Below are positions 22,027 through 22,319 of a DNA stretch of 22,319 nucleotides, in pieces. Every line of letters starts with the position of its first letter. Position 1 is the stretch's first letter. The stretch is from NCBI GenBank assembly GCA_012523605.1, contig JAAYTY010000014.1, positions 1 to 22,319 of the forward strand, given 5' to 3'. A program made the translations under genes and the position numbers. The notes under the pieces were generated by a model, which was not told the DNA's origin, did not search any database, and worked only from the letters and a program-made list of their open reading frames with translations. Source of the DNA: Candidatus Fermentibacterota bacterium (GTDB taxonomy: Bacteria > Fermentibacterota > Fermentibacteria > Fermentibacterales > Fermentibacteraceae).

Positions 22027-22319
22027 TCACTCGAGCGTGCCGACGTCCACCAGGCCGCGCAGCTTCTCGAGCAGCGACCTGGCGGGATCGGAGTACGCGC
22101 CGGTGATGGCGTCTGCGATGGAGAGAACGATGCCGAGCGTGATCATCGTCATGACGATGGCCTTGCAGGCATCCTGGCCCTTGACCGCCCCCACCTGCTT
22201 GGGTTCCCGGCCCAGGTAGGCGCTGGCTGCATAGAGCTCCTCCCCTATGAGGGTGTAGTCACAGGTCGTGATGAAGAACGGGAGCTGGGTGATCGCATCG
22301 GTGCCGGCTATCTGGATCG
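22027..22319 (-). CDS. Membrane protein of unknown function (DUF6754-like), C-terminal fragment
   Basis: The last 97 residues of a gene that continues beyond the window edge. They begin IQIAGTDAITQLPFFITTCDYTLIGEELYAAS, continue AYLGREPKQVGAVKGQDACKAIV and then contain one clear membrane span (IVMTMITLGIVLSIADAI) before a charged C-terminus. From memory this fits proteins labelled DUF6754, but I cannot verify the assignment here. It is the first of the four membrane-protein genes seen in the window, with a 22-base gap to the next, so it belongs to the same transcription unit. Confidence 0.6.
   Translation of the reverse strand, partial: IQIAGTDAITQLPFFITTCDYTLIGEELYAASAYLGREPKQVGAVKGQDACKAIVMTMITLGIVLSIADAITGAYSDPARSLLEKLRGLVDVGTLE

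Overview
The window is about two-thirds GC by eye, gene-dense, and rich in ATG, GTG and TTG starts behind GGAGG-type ribosome binding sites. An RND periplasmic adaptor and a predicted lipoprotein point to a diderm bacterium. An in-frame UGA in selD with a SECIS-like hairpin points to a selenocysteine-decoding organism. I cannot assign a phylum. The mix of unknown membrane operons and frequent AGG arginine codons would fit an uncultured FCB-type or candidate-phylum bacterium, but that is only a guess. I saw no insertion sequence, prophage, CRISPR array or other mobile element.

Layout. 1-858 (+): the 3' end of an RND/HlyD-type adaptor, then a small sulfite-oxidase-fold molybdoprotein, probably a lipoprotein. 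874-2921 (-): an AI-2E-family membrane protein and, upstream of it, an unusual membrane protein with a degenerate acetyltransferase-like tail. 2950-3978 (+): a membrane GT2 glycosyltransferase. 3979-4140: a strongly structured convergent junction. 4138-11690 (-): a five-gene run in transcription order clpB, B12-binding-type radical SAM enzyme, membrane GT2, GT-C/PMT-like glycosyltransferase and DPM-like GT2, joined by stop/start overlaps or short gaps. 11691-11966: a divergent regulatory region with a promoter and a repeated CATGGCATG element. 11967-15008 (+): a Gfo/Idh/MocA dehydrogenase, an ABC ATPase-like protein that has lost its ATPase motifs, a small multi-spanning membrane protein and a GNAT acetyltransferase, tightly coupled. 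15034-16578 (-): an HD-GYP-like protein with a helical N-terminal region. 16690-17892 (+): selD, which on my reading is one gene encoding a selenoprotein with a fused N-terminal cysteine-rich domain. 18057-18132 (+): tRNA-Phe. 18196-22319 (-): a probable operon of four membrane proteins of unknown function, followed by a small unknown protein, rubredoxin, possibly a tiny ORF, and a TIGR02757-family protein.

The most noteworthy item is selD. A 68-codon cysteine-rich reading frame with a very strong ribosome binding site ends at UGA. The next in-frame codons continue exactly into the SelD active-site segment (CAG-U-AGK), and a 7-bp hairpin with a GGC loop lies 22 nt downstream of the UGA. Reading UGA as stop would split the gene and remove the catalytic residue. 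Second is the catalytically dead ABC-like protein with its membrane partner. Third is the operon of four unknown membrane proteins. The glycosyltransferase run looks like cell-surface glycan or glycolipid biosynthesis; its position behind clpB may be only transcriptional coupling.
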